DNA from: Oscheius dolichura
Taxonomy: Eukaryota; Nematoda; Chromadorea; Rhabditida; Rhabditidae
Length of the DNA stretch: 64,000 nucleotides
Assembly: GCA_932521035.1 (NCBI GenBank)
Contig: OW051495.1
Span: 620,001 to 684,000, forward strand
Reading direction: 5' to 3'
Shown here: piece after piece, positions 47,396 through 58,517 of the stretch
Layout of the letters: each line of letters opens with the position of its first letter
Numbering within the stretch: the stretch's first letter is position 1
Translations under genes and position numbers: made by a program
Notes under the pieces: model-generated
Told to the model about the DNA's origin: nothing
What the model saw: only the letters and a program-made list of their open reading frames with translations
The model's database searches: none

Positions 47396-49120
47396 CTTCT
47401 GAAACAGTCCCAGTTTTTTACTGTTTTATGAAGTGGACTTATATTTGGATTTTGAAAACGCTTTACTAGAAGGACTATCAGGAAAATGGAAATTCTTTGA
47501 GAAATCGTACCTTTGTCGGGCTCCAATGATGTTTTATGGGTTTTCTTCTTCTTTATTTTGATTTCAGTTCATAAAACCTGAAAAGTAATATTTTGCCTGT
47601 AGTTTCCAGTACTTTCAAGATATTAGGGGAGAGATGCTATTGTAAGAGAAAGCCAAAAAAAAACAACAGATTTTTCCTGTTTTTAACTTGAAAATGAACT
47701 ACCTTCATATGCTTCACTTTTCGTAAATTTGGTGTGCATGGACAACCACTGTTAGAGGTAATACTGGGCTATATTAAACGGTAGTGAAACATTTCTTCGG
47801 TAATGCTTCCTAGGATCCGTAGCTCGCTCCCTGCACCCGTAAAGTCTCAGCAGGCGGGTCCCCTTTATTCTAAACTGTTACAAAGCTGTGACGCCTTATA
47901 CTTTTGTCATGCCGAGACTTTACGGGTGCCGGGGACGGGGCGAGCCGATTCTTACAATTGATTCAGCAAGGAGGAATAAGGCCAGTATTTCTACTAAAAT
48001 ATTGGTGACTAAATCTCTACAGTCAACCATTATCTTTAGAGCTGTATTTATTTATATAAACCGGGCCTAAAACCTTTATCAAAAGCCGCTGCAAAAGCAA
48101 ATGATCCGCCCGCTTTGTACAGTAGACTTGACTAATAACAGCACTTCTTCCGCTTCACTCTATTATTAAAATCCTTATCAAAAAGCAAATGACAATGTAT
48201 TCCTCTCGGACTCATGTAGAACTTACAGTAATCAGTCGGTGAATTAAGATTTCAAGGCTTCATTTTTTTTTCATACGAATTATGAAATTATTCTCCACTA
48301 TGCCTGGATTATTTGCTATTTTGCTAGGTCAATATAGGGGGAGAAATTGGGAAAGAGGACTGGTGAAATGCAATATCGAGATAAGAGAGGGGAATATTTG
48401 TTTGGCTGAAGGAAGATAACAACGGAACTGGGGACGATTCGACAGGTGACTGACGACTGCTAGGGGAAGTGATAAAGGGGAAACTGTTTTTACAATCTAA
48501 AGAAGACAGGATAACGGGCAATTTTATGAAATAATGGAGACTCGGGGTAAAATAAGATCAGAGGGAACACATAAGAGACGAAACATTGAAATTTCAGCAA
48601 TGGAAATCTATAAATGTTTCAAGAAGAACATAAAAAAGTAGAAAAATTGGATTATCTGTGATGACATCCCTGAAACCCTACTCCCTGCCAAACAGTTACG
48701 AGTTCTATAGCCTTCCTTGCTGCTACACCGACAACTGGACGGTTTTGTAGTAAATAACCCCTATTTGAAGTCTAGAAAAATAAACAACCACCACTATGAA
48801 AACCGTATTTCTCTACTGTAGCTCATGCTTCTAAAAATGTATGAAAAGAAATTCATCAACTCCCTATTTGCGACTTATTCCGTTCCAGTAGCCATGTTTC
48901 CAAAATTCTATAAATTTTTCATCATAGACATCAACGAGTTTCAAAATTTCTTCTCCACAAAACTTCTCACAATTTAGTCCATCCTTGCCGTAAATGGTAA
49001 AACCCGCCCCCAATCTCACCCACTGGAATTTTCTGGTTCTCGAAGAAACCTAATAATGTGACCGTCAGTATGGGCGAGAATAAAAATTCATTCCAAAACA
49101 TGAAAAAATCCACGGAAAAG
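47396..49120. other. intergenic, no gene recognised apart from one MITE
   Basis: No supported exon on either strand. It contains the hairpin MITE at 47830 and otherwise AT-rich unique sequence. The right part is the 3' flank of the collagen gene. Confidence 0.4.
47830..47936. mobile_element. hairpin MITE copy 4
   Basis: The ends CTGCACCCGTAAAGTCTCAG and GCCGAGACTTTACGGGTGC flank an internal segment (CTAAACTGTTACAAAGCTGT). That segment is in the opposite orientation to the copies at 28547 and 39727. Intergenic. Confidence 0.7.
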
Positions 49121-50450
49121 CTAATTAGCCAGGACTCTTCTCTTCTTGGCAAGAACTCTTCTCCTACTGTATCCGGCATTCGCAGCTGCTGGAGCTGCTC
49201 CAGAGGCCGTTTTGTGCTCTCCAGAATCAGCTTTAGCCGGTTGTTCCGGTTCAGCTGCTGGATATCCTCCTGCTGCTCCATTTTCAGCTCCAGAATGGGG
49301 TTTCTCTCCTCCTGATGGAGTCTGCTCATAACCAGAGGGTTCTGAACCTTTGGCGCTCTGAAAACAGCCAAATTAGACCTTTAACACTGGGGAAAACGAA
49401 CCTTTCCACTACTGGAAGATGGCGAAGCTTTGCCTCCTTCGACAGAAGCAGATCGAGTGGGGCATTTACAGTAAGAAGCGTCTGATCCAGGAGAGCCGGC
49501 TCCTCCAGCTGTTCCTGGCTGTCCATCGCTTCCTTTCTCTCCAGGATGGCCGGATTGTCCTGGCGCTCCAGCAGGGCCAACTTCTCCCACTTTGCCGTCG
49601 TCTCCCGAGTTTCCAGGATGTCCAGGCGGTCCAGCTTTCCCGACAGGTCCTTTTGGTCCGGGCTTTCCGATTCCTCGTGTTCCATTCTGGCCATTTTTGC
49701 CAGCTTCTCCGTCTTTTCCCGGTTCTCCAGCATCTCCGACGTCTCCTGGGCCGCCGACTTTGCCCTCCTTGCCATTCTTTCCAGCTCTTCCCGGCATTCC
49801 ATCGAAGCCAGCCTTCCCAGCATCTCCACGAGGTCCAACAGGCCCGCGGCGACCAGGACGACCAGCCGGACACTTGATACAGCCTCCATCCTCTCCAGCA
49901 GCGTCGTTTTCACCAGTAGTTCCATGATTTCCATCCTCTCCCGGCTTGCCATCTTCTCCAGCATCTCCAATTGCTCCTGGAGCTCCTGGCGGCCCCTGGG
50001 GGCAGGCGTCCGCCTTCTTTCCACAGTTACACTTATCCGCTTCTCTTTTTTGTCTTCCAAAGAGGCTTTGAATAGTGGTATGGTCCTCAGCAATCAATCT
50101 CATCCATGCTTCATCCGAATAGAGCTGAAAAATAGGGTCCATAAAAAAGCAAAAAGGTTTTGGTCATGGGAGTGGAACCCTGAACCTTTTTACTGTGAGA
50201 CTAGAGTTCTAGCCTCTCCGCCAAGAGGGGATTTTAGAAATTTTTTGAGGAAAAGGTAAAATACCTGGAATTCAGTCATTTCCACTTTGACTCCATGCTG
50301 CCAGGCGTTTAGATCGTTGAACATGGCTAGAGAACATCCCAAAGCTACCAATAAGGCAAGGAGACTCGAATAGGCAGCTGTCTGAACCATTTTATGGATA
50401 AAAATCATAGAAAAGTAGAAAATTACCTGGATAACGTGGCGTTCTGCCAT
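49121..50450 (-). CDS. cuticle collagen
   Basis: Four exons, complement(49121-49357, 49402-50124, 50265-50381, 50427-50450), give 366 residues. The N terminus matches the nematode cuticle collagen N domain: [20 protein letters not shown] (membrane or signal helix), then [20 protein letters not shown] subtilisin-type cleavage site, GRQKREAD, precedes the first cysteine cluster ([10 protein letters not shown]). Two Gly-X-Y blocks follow, split by CIKCPAG, and end before SYCKCP. The C-terminal tail is Ser/Gly/Ala-rich and ends in the strongly basic [16 protein letters not shown], an unusual ending for this family. The product would be secreted and cross-linked into the exoskeleton, and expression is normally tied to the moulting cycle. 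The exact orthologue was not assigned. Confidence 0.92.
50165..50235 (-). repeat. tRNA-like relic in a collagen intron
   Basis: On the minus strand, TTGGCGGAGAGGCTAGA followed by AGGTTCAGGGTTCCACTCCC resembles D-arm and T-arm blocks in tRNA order. The acceptor stem does not pair. It occupies most of the short intron between collagen exons 2 and 3. Confidence 0.35.
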
Positions 50451-51990
50451 GATTGGCGACGATTTCTTCTCCCTGCTACGGCGGCGGTTTATATGGCAGC
50501 GGCACCGAGAAAAAGTTGACCAACGGCTTTCATTCGTCCGTTGGATTGGAGAAAAAGGCAAGACGGACCATGGGAAAAAGAAGCGCGCCTGTCGGGGGAT
50601 ACCAATGGCAGGTATTCCGGATGACCAGATGGGGGAAAAGAAGAGGGAAGTGGTCAAAGACCGGGGGAAAACATTGGGAAATCGGCTCGTTCGAATCCGT
50701 CTTATAATGTATTTTACCAATTACCATATTGAAGCCCAGAGCCAAGCAGGAAATGTGCCAGGAATAACCTCAAATAGGATGGGCGAAACAAGTAAAGAAA
50801 CTGAATACACAAAGCAAAATAAATACGTCGATTTTCAACAGAAAGGTCGAGATTTTCGGGATATTTCAGCAATTCTGAAACGTCAGATGCTCGTACAACC
50901 AATGGTTCAACGTCCAACAGATATTTCATGTCTCACCAAAACAATTAAACTCAAAAACAAAACATTTCCTTCGTGAATCATCCTCTTGTTGTCTGGCCGT
51001 GTGACTCCAACGCGCGCGCTCTTTCTCCTTCAAATAACCAACAACTTTCAACTACGATAAAAAATCGAAACATTTAAGCTCCAAGCCTGGTACAAATTCT
51101 CCAATTCTCCTTGACGGCATCCAATCAATTATATCCGCTCCTCCAGTCGACCACATGTTTTTCTAATAGTTTTGGAACCTATTTCCTCTAAATTATGACA
51201 ATCATGAGGGGTGTTCTCCCTCCCAGTCGTTCCCTTTTTGGATTTGTGGCGCTATCGATTTAGAGATACTTCTTTCTGTTCTATTAGTTCTTCAAAACGA
51301 GCTCTATCCTCATTTGATGATCGGAGATCGCCTGGGTTTTGTGTCTATCCCCATTTCTGCCACTGGAAGAGATTGTCATTTGTTGGTCCCTCCTTTGCAC
51401 CCGATACTGCCTCTCTATTCTTTGGATATGTGACGTCCCCGTCGCTCCTTTTGATAGCTTTTCTTCTTCTTTTCCCACTGTTTATAGTCGACGCAGCCGT
51501 CTCCGTTCTCCCCATCCAATCGTTTTCGTCATGTGACTATGCCAGTTCGTTTAAAAAATCTCTATTGCTTCATTTTTCCTTCAAAACCTATTTTCAAATC
51601 CTATTTTGATCAATATGATCTAGCGAGGGCTGCTTTCAATTTCCATAAACAGATTTTCATATTCCCCATTCAAAAATCGTTCATTTCCCTTATAACCGTT
51701 TTCTTTGAGCCCGTTTTGTTGGTACATTTATTTTTACTCTTTTCCGCCCCCTTTTCCCTTCTTATTCCCCTAATTATCCTCCCTTTTCAGGTTTATGCAG
51801 ATATCATGAACCGTTTACATTCTTTTTAATGGAGATTCTGGAGCAGAATTGAATATATTTTTATATAAAAATCTCCTCAAGAAATGGAGGAGGCAAAATT
51901 AAAGCAGCGGTGACTGGACAGCAAAAATTTCCAGCTTCGTTTGAACTGAAAAATTTTGCCTTTTTTTCGATCATAATTTTCCGTAGAGGA
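50451..51990. other. collagen upstream region and T-rich intergenic DNA
   Basis: The first 250 bp upstream of the collagen is GC-richer and likely promoter. From 51000 to 51830 the plus strand is C/T-rich and similar in style to 25-26.6 kb. Long frames through it are Ser/Phe/Leu-rich, as expected from composition alone, and lack splice sites. No gene recognised. Confidence 0.4.
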
Positions 51991-51996
51991 GCGTCC

Positions 51997-52318
51997 ATGG
52001 AAAATTGGATCCTACCATCGATCTGGTACAGTTACCGCGGGAAATAATAATATGGATGGAACATTTTCAGCCGAAATATCGGAACCGCTTATGGACAACC
52101 GCCAGAATATCCTGTGGACTGGTTAGAAGTTGGAATTTGGAATTTGGCTCTCTCCATTGCAGCTGAAATTTTGAAACTGTGAGTACTCTTTTTTTATACA
52201 AATTGAAACATTTTTCAGTCAAACGCGAGAAGATATTCGTCGTGGTGGGAAGAAAAAAGCCGTTGAATTCCTGGTTGATCCGAGTATGGGAAAGATCTTG
52301 AAGAGTAGAAGGAAGTAA
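51997..52318 (+). CDS. small unrecognised 78-residue protein
   Basis: Three exons, 51997-52025, 52071-52178 and 52219-52318, join in frame across two short introns (45 and 40 bp) with GTACAG...TTTTCAG and GTGAGT...TTTTTCAG borders. The protein starts MENWILPSICRNIGTAYGQP, has an amphipathic or hydrophobic stretch (WLEVGIWNLALSIAAEILKL) and ends in a basic region (REDIRRGGKKKA and KILKSRRK). AATGAATAAA lies about 35 bp after the stop. A CCGTAG acceptor-like site precedes the ATG by 12 bases. No family is recognised. Two clean introns with conserved-looking borders make chance unlikely. Confidence 0.65.
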
Positions 52319-52494
52319 ACTTTTCATTGAAGTTTTCTTGTTATTCAGACTATAAATGAATAAACGAGAACAATGCTGAAAACCAGTTTTAATACGGGAA
52401 ATGGAACCTTTTTTTGTTGAAATCTTTCAATCGCTGGATAAAATCTCGAGAGTGGTAGCCAGATTGCTCCATTTTTCGCAGGATCGTATTCAAC

Positions 52495-52840
52495 AACCCA
52501 TTGAAGGAACAGTCAGGGACCTCGGGTTTGAGCAGACTGCGCTCACAAGCGTCCCCCGCCGTTGGCGCGCATTTGAATATTGAAAGCGTCAGCGGTTACT
52601 TTTCCTTATTTTTTCCTAATTCTAGTGATTTCTTACAATTAGTTGTTAGTCCTAGGGCCTAGCTGGGGGCCTTAGCGAGGGCAGTCGCCACAGGACCCCC
52701 GCGTTCAAACCGAGGATCCCTGACTGTTCCTTTGAGGAATTCGTCGGTGTGATGGTGGTGGTCGAGCCGAATCGTAGTCATGGAACGGAGAGGCGTAGTT
52801 CCTTCCTTTAAAGGAATTGCCAGGGACCTATAATAGTCTA
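52495..52840. repeat. cluster of CAGGGACC/GCAGTCGC repeat units
   Basis: GGAACAGTCAGGGACCTCGG (52506) is followed by an inverted copy at 52679-52740 (GCAGTCGCCACAGGACCC ... ATCCCTGACTGTTCC) and a third partial copy near 52801 (AAAGGAATTGCCAGGGACC). Further copies lie at 33585-33642 and 35436-35690. Each complete unit is about 45-60 bp with partly complementary ends. Confidence 0.5.
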
Positions 52841-53182
52841 CACGGGTCTCATAGCGACGTGAACAACCACTTTCCTGTTTTTCCGAAAATATGCTTTAGA
52901 GAAAATGGTTACTCGGAGGAAACCAGGATCATTCGACAGAGTTTTCTACGCCGATTCAGATGTTGTTTTTAGTTTTTTTCAAAAATTCCCGTAGTTTAAT
53001 ACAACTTTATTAGCTCACCCTCTCGAGTGCAATCATTTGTGGGAATTTAAAAAAGGTGGGAATGTAGACATAAGTCATTCCTCTGATATTATTGCCACCT
53101 CTCTATCAAAACCAAAACCATTTTCCAATCCCCTTTCTGCCCGGCTCGTTCTTCTTTCGAAACTCAATCGGCTCGGTCCTCG

Positions 53183-53302
53183 ATAGTCTGATCCGCTGCA
53201 CCCGTAAAGTCTCGGCAGACGGACCATCTTCAAATCTAAAACTGTGGCGCCATTATACCCTCTGTCTTGACGAGACTTTACGGGTGCGGGGGATAGGATT
53301 AC
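53183..53302. mobile_element. hairpin MITE copy 5
   Basis: The ends TAGTCTGATCCGCTGCACCC...GTAAAGTCTCGGCAG and CGAGACTTTACGGGTGCGGGGGATAGGATTA form an inverted repeat of about 33 bp. The internal segment (CTAAAACTGTGGCGCCATTA) is in the same orientation as in the copy at 47830. Confidence 0.7.
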
Positions 53303-53572
53303 GGGAGGGGTCAAGCCGCATCCCATTTGAATTCCCGCGTATCCAAAACAAAGCATTGGTTTCTCCTCTACGTGTTTGCATTCATCTCCCCCTTTCCCAG
53401 CAGTTTTTTCTCCCTTTTTTAGAATTATGCGAAGCGTACGCGGTCGCGGTGCGTCTCCACCGGCGGCGGCCATCTATCCACGCCCCCATCTCTCTTGTAC
53501 CCCCGACTCTTCTCTTCTGTTCTTCCCCATTCTCTTCTTTTCCTCTCTATATGATGTAAAATTGATAACTCT

Positions 53573-53826
53573 CTTTTCAGGTTCATATATAACCTTACAT
53601 TTACTTGTTTGAATGGAGAAGACTGTAAAAGTGAAGCGGGAAGCTGGAAGCTAAACTGCCATGAGCTGAAATTCTGGAAGAATCCCACCGGGGGAAAAGG
53701 GGATAGAATGCCGCGCTGGCCGTATCTCTTGGACGTTAAAAGCGGTGGAGGGGATAATAAAAAATTGGAGGAGGATAATAATCCGATGGAGACGAAGGAG
53801 GGGACGCAGAGGTCAAATTTGAGCTA
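53573..53826 (+). CDS. candidate small coding exon, unrecognised
   Basis: After a CTTTTCAG the frame is open for 84 codons, reading FIYNLTFTCLNGEDCKSEAG, then WKLNCHELKFWKNPTGGKGD and a charged Gly/Asn tail, to TAG. It has three cysteines and a sequence character unlike chance frames. There is no in-frame ATG near the acceptor, so an upstream exon would be needed. The stop lies four bases before the ATG of the next gene. Confidence 0.3.
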
Positions 53827-53830
53827 GACC

Positions 53831-54637
53831 ATGCGAACTGTCGACCGGTACGTTTTTTCCATGTTTCCCCCACTTCCCCCACCAATTTTCCCATTTTATT
53901 TTTCTGTTTCAGGGCCCTGGCTTCAACTAGAAGACTCCTGACTGCGCCCCGCCCAGGACTATCCCAAGCCGCCAGTCAATGGATCTCCCTTCAAGCTCGT
54001 AAGTTTTTATAATCTATTTCGCTGCATCTAACTCTTATAAATGAGCAGTAAATTAATTTTCACTTAATCTCTATTATCTGTATTTGGCAAAAATTTTAAA
54101 TTGATCAAAAATTCAAGGGATAGATCATATTTGAGTACTTTTCCATTGATTTGGCCGTTTAGCTGTCTAACTGTGGCCTTTTCCCACCCGGTTTCATTAT
54201 TTACAGTAGAAAAAGCGAACAAAAAGCTCCAAAAATAAGCAGAAATCTCTTATTGAACCTTTTGCTGGGAATTGGCTGTCTAACTGTGGCCGTTTTGTGT
54301 CACTTGTTCCCACAGAGAACCACCGTATATTCTAAATTTTTCAGAGCAACTTCGGAGATACAGCCGCCCGACATTTTGTTCGGAAGAGAAGGCTCTGAGA
54401 TCAGATCGATGTGAGATCTATGTGAACTTGGAACCGTTACCAACGCAGACGAAGGAAGCCAAAAAACGGATTTTCCATGTAAGTTTCAACAGTTCTCTAT
54501 AAGAAGAAGCCCAATTTTAGGATAACATCGAAGCAGAATCCTAATTGGAAGATTTGCTGCCTTCTGCCTTTCGAAAAAGATGGATTGCTAAAGAGTCCGA
54601 AGAAGAAAAGCTGGCTATTGAACTCCTGTTCAAATGA
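53831..54637 (+). CDS. possibly mitochondrial small protein, with in-frame TAA
   Basis: Exons 53831-53847, 53913-53998, 54345-54478 and the exon from 54521 join in frame. The product begins MRTVDRALASTRRLLTAPRP, an Arg/Ser/Ala-rich and acid-free stretch like a mitochondrial presequence. It continues LRRYSRPTFCSEEKALRSDR and YVNLEPLPTQTKEAKKRIF. A TAA at 54542-54544 would end it at 86 residues. The same frame then stays open for 30 codons (LEDLLPSAFRKRWIAKESEE...ELLFK) to TGA at 54635-54637, with AATAAA five bases further on. The protein family is not recognised. The intron before exon 3 contains two inverted copies of the CACAGTTAGACAGC repeat. Confidence 0.5.
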
Positions 54638-55079
54638 CCGCCCAATAAATATTCGAAATGTTTTGTGAGCCCTTAAAATAAGAGCCAGTTTGTAAACTTG
54701 GCTATTCCAATGCTTCCATTGCTCTTCCTTGATATTTCACAAAAGAGGCGACTTTTTTTCAAGAAAAGTAGCCGTCAACCTTCTAAGCCTCGTCGTTTTC
54801 AGAAAATACAGTTTTGTTTCTAAATTTTAGCATCACTTGAATCTTCAGAAAATTCTCTACAAAGTAGCTATAGCAGATTTCTGAAAATATACGTCTTTTC
54901 AATCATCCTACTCAGTTTTGTAATGCTACGTCGGTCTTTCAAATAGGCGGGGTCTTTTGTGCATTGATGTTTGATGTTTCCTTGGAAAGCATTTTTTAGG
55001 CAAAACAATAAAACAAAGAATTATAACATAGACAACGTTTCATTCCATCAAGCAACAACACAAAATATGTCTATCTGTT

Positions 55080-56583
55080 TTAGGAAGGGGGAGTCAGCGT
55101 GGAGCACTTGTACTGGCTAAAGTCTATCACCTTCTTTCCAACGGATGTGATGCACTTCCATTCGCAAGGCTTGACGGCACCGCTCTGAAAATAATGATTT
55201 CTGTATTTTTTTTTGTGTTTTCCCATTGAAATAAAGAGAATCACAAAAAGAAAAATTTAGGAACACGGACAAATTTTTTTGAACAATTGAGAACAATTTT
55301 TGACTATAACGTGAGAATATGGTATGCTAATCAGCGTCTCCCCTTCCCCGGGCCCCTTTATCCCGTACCTGAACAAATTTAGTGCAGTACTGATTGATGG
55401 TGGTCTTGTTGAACTGCTTGATTCCGAAGCCGTACATGTTCTCGATGCAGGTGGCCTTTGGCTTCTTGTTGGCTTTGCAGTTCTTGATATTGGTAATCAG
55501 CTGAAAAAAAACATATTTTTTCGGAAAAAGAGGCAAATGTAAAGTACGTTAGAGAAGTAGGGAAGAGCCGATCCAGATTGAGACATGGCAAAATTTGTGG
55601 CCAAGGAGATGGTACTAGATGGTTTCGGGCAGGCTTTGAGGCAAGTTTCCACTGAAAATTAGAAGAGAATCCCATGAAGATAGCAAAATAACAACAGCTT
55701 TTTATTTTAAAAGCTTTGCTAAAAACTCAAAAATGAAAATATTACCGATTTTCGCTTTTTTGAAGGGGCTTTGGATTGTGTCTTTCAACTCGACATTTTC
55801 GACGTTTTCAGGGACATTCATCCAACGTTTTTCATATCACAATGTAGCCCAGAATTTTATCTACAAAATAGGCTAATTTTCACAATTTATTGAGCGAATT
55901 TAGAGAGATGGGAAGCTAAAGAAGAGGTTCGTTTTCCGATCAAATTTCAAATTTTCGGCGGTGCTGGCTAAATTTAGCAGGAAAACAATTCTAAATCCAT
56001 TATTTGCCTTTTTTGGATAATTTTAGGTTTATGCTGACCATAAATACTAAAAAGGTTTGAACAAGGCTGGTCCTTTGGGTGGTCCAACATAAAATACAGT
56101 AATCCCGATTGGAAATATTGAAAAGTTTCAGGTATCCTAGAAAAGGTGGGCGGTATGGAGGGATTGATTTTTTGTAGGGCGTTAGTACCATTTTTAGGGC
56201 AATTTTCTTCTCCTGCGTATGGATCAGAATGACAACTTACTGTTATTGTAGATTGTATACAAATCACTTAGCGACGACATCATGACATCCATTCCGCAGT
56301 TGGTGCCGGCTGAAAAAAGGGATTTTCTAATTTTCTTCCACCAAAAAAACTGACTAGCTGTCAAGTTGTCAATGCTTCGCTCTTGGTAGATAGGCGTCTC
56401 CATGCAGGTGCATAGCTAAAATATTCTTATGTTTTATGGGAGAAGAATATAGAGACAAACCTTGTTGAGTTGTTGCTTGGTGGGGATCTTCACACCGACG
56501 TTGACCAGCTTCGTAAGGAAATCCGCCTTCTTCGTAGCGTAGACAAGGGCCAAGAGAGCCAGCACGGCGATTAGAAGCCTCAT
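55080..56583 (-). CDS. secreted cysteine-containing protein, paralog 1
   Basis: Six exons, complement(55080-55184, 55369-55500, 55548-55651, 56241-56309, 56355-56415, 56461-56583), give 197 residues. A clear signal peptide (MRLLIAVLALLALVYA) is followed by KKADFLTKLVNVGVKIPTKQ and CTCMETPIYQ. Then come a spaced-Cys domain with ETCLKACPKP, the strongly conserved NMYGFGIKQFNKT and a C-terminal WKCITSVGKKVIDFSQYKC. No transmembrane segment follows the signal, so it should be secreted. It resembles nematode-restricted Cys-rich secreted proteins; no family was assigned. The gene is in tandem with paralog 2, with the same exon number and phases. Confidence 0.85.
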
Positions 56584-57173
56584 ACCTTAATTTTGGGAGA
56601 AATAAAAAGAACTAGTGATGCTCGGTAATGCAGGGCTGTGGAATCAACTGGAAAACCTCAAGTTTTGTTATAATAGGCAAGGTAAAACAAAAAAGAAAGA
56701 AAGGTTTTACTGCCTGCATAAAATGACCGAAAAATAGGAAATAGCAATGCTTGGCTGATCATCTGAGAAATTAAGTTTTTGAAGCAATTCTATCAGTATT
56801 TTCTTTACTACCCATTCCAGAAACATAGTCAATTTTTTAAAAGTTTCAATTAAAAAATATAACCCGGGTTTTCATCAGCTAGTTCAATGCGTATTCCAGT
56901 AATACCTCTAACCAAAGGATAATGAATTTTATCAGTTTTACTTGGAGTCTAAAAGAAAGTACAGGGAGCCTGTATTTACTGTCGTCATAGCAATTTTATG
57001 TTGCCTAATTTATAAACTATTTTTTTCGGGATACACCCAGTTTTTGGGGGAATAGCGAATATTGGAAAAAAAATGTAGGCTCATAATCAGAATATTACCA
57101 TGAAAAAGATTTTATGGGCTGAATAAAACTGAACGAATTTGAAAAATGATAATAAGCTCATTTTCAACAGGAT

Positions 57174-57545
57174 TCAGTAATCTTCAGCTTTTAGACTTTC
57201 AACAATGCTACTAAACAACAATTGGTAGCTATAAGTTGATCCATCGGCGGCCAAATCTGTTTGGAAAAAATTATGGGCAATTTTAATTCGGGAGCCAGAG
57301 AAAGCCAAGGTTCCAAGTAGGAGCAACTTGAATTTTGAAATATACAAGCGCTTATAAATTGGTATGGGCATTTCTCTAATGTTGGCCTGATGTTTAGCTA
57401 TGTATAAGTACTGGCATAGAATGGGAGAAGTAAAGTAGTGATCATAAAACAGGAGGAATAAAGTGGTAAAAATGAGTGATTTTTCAGTCCCCGGTTCCGG
57501 GTTTATATACAGACTGTAGGCGGGAATGATCGCTGCCCTGTCCAA
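57174..57545 (-). other. long open frame, probably not a gene
   Basis: A 123-codon frame lies between the two secreted-protein genes. It is rich in Tyr, Ile and Leu and has no splice sites or recognisable domain. The first part (PEPGTEKSL) overlaps a GC-richer 60 bp that could be the promoter of paralog 1. I would not call it without transcript evidence. Confidence 0.15.
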
Positions 57546-57753
57546 TTTACACGATCAGTGTCCAAATCCCGCCAAATCCCAGTTCAAATGTTGTAAATCG
57601 GGGGCAGATTTTTGAAGTTGGAAGAGATCAGTAGCCATAGTTTGTCGGATAGACTATTGTTGTACTACTTTTTTGTGCCCAAATTTTTCAAAAAGACTAT
57701 ATTGGCCGGGAAAAATAGGGAACCTCACTGGGTCGATAAGAAAGGGGTCACTC

Positions 57754-57957
57754 GAGACTAGGGCGGTAAATCAGGTAAGGCGCATTCTCGGGGAAGCGCG
57801 CCACCTTGGCGCTTTTTCAGTGCTACAGTCCTAATATACAAATTACAGTATGCCAAAGATTATAGACCTACTGCACCGAAAAAACGCAAAGGTAGCGCGC
57901 TTCCCCCGAAAATGCGCCTTACTGGCCCGGACCTGGTTTACCGCCCTAATAGAGACT
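57754..57957. mobile_element. MITE with TA target site (about 200 bp)
   Basis: The inverted ends are TA-GGGCGGTAAATCAGGTAA and the complement of ACCTGGTTTACCGCCC-TA. The arms continue for about 70 bp with shared GCGCATTCTCGGGGAAGCG. The TA flanks suggest Tc1/mariner-type mobilisation. It lies in the spacer between the two tandem secreted-protein genes. Confidence 0.65.
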
Positions 57958-58517
57958 TTTACAGGCACTGATTGCGAGCTGATTACTTCCATAACTGGCT
58001 CCAATAAAACAAGTGCATAATATAAACGGATTGAACGTTCCGAATAATTACGGAACATTCAGTAGAGTTATATAGCCACATTGATACCAAATAGGTAGAA
58101 AATTTCCAATTAGTACATTTGCCAATAAACTTTTCTTATGCACCGATGTTTCTTTAAATAAGAGATTATGAGCTGGCAGCATTCTGATGCTCATACAATG
58201 TGCAACATTTATCATTTCATAAACCAGGTGCTTCCGTATATAACGCTGCCTTTTTGAGTCACTCGAGACTATAATCTTCCCCAGGAGATAATACAGAACG
58301 ACGTGATACTCTACATTCTGATTCAGTGAACATCCAACGGTTCCTACCACGAATTTTTGGCCAAATCTTGTTCAAACATCAAATTGAAGCAATTTTTCTA
58401 TGTATCGCCGTGACTTCAAATCGTTCCCAGTTTATCCACTTTAGTGATACTGATCGAGTCACTTTGGTTCAAATAGTAATCTTTATTCCCCATCAACAAG
58501 AATGTTCGGAGAGTATT

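Noticed and set aside
49419-50259. Long frames antisense to, and in other frames of, the collagen exon
   Set aside because: Repetitive Gly-X-Y codons keep several other frames open; these are shadows of the collagen.
50449-50976. 175-codon plus-strand frame upstream of the collagen
   Set aside because: It overlaps the collagen first exon and its promoter on the opposite strand and shows no domain or splice support.
51211-51829. Overlapping Ser/Phe/Leu-rich frames on the plus strand
   Set aside because: The strand is C/T-rich, which makes stop codons rare and Ser/Phe/Leu common. No acceptor or donor fits and there is no recognisable protein.
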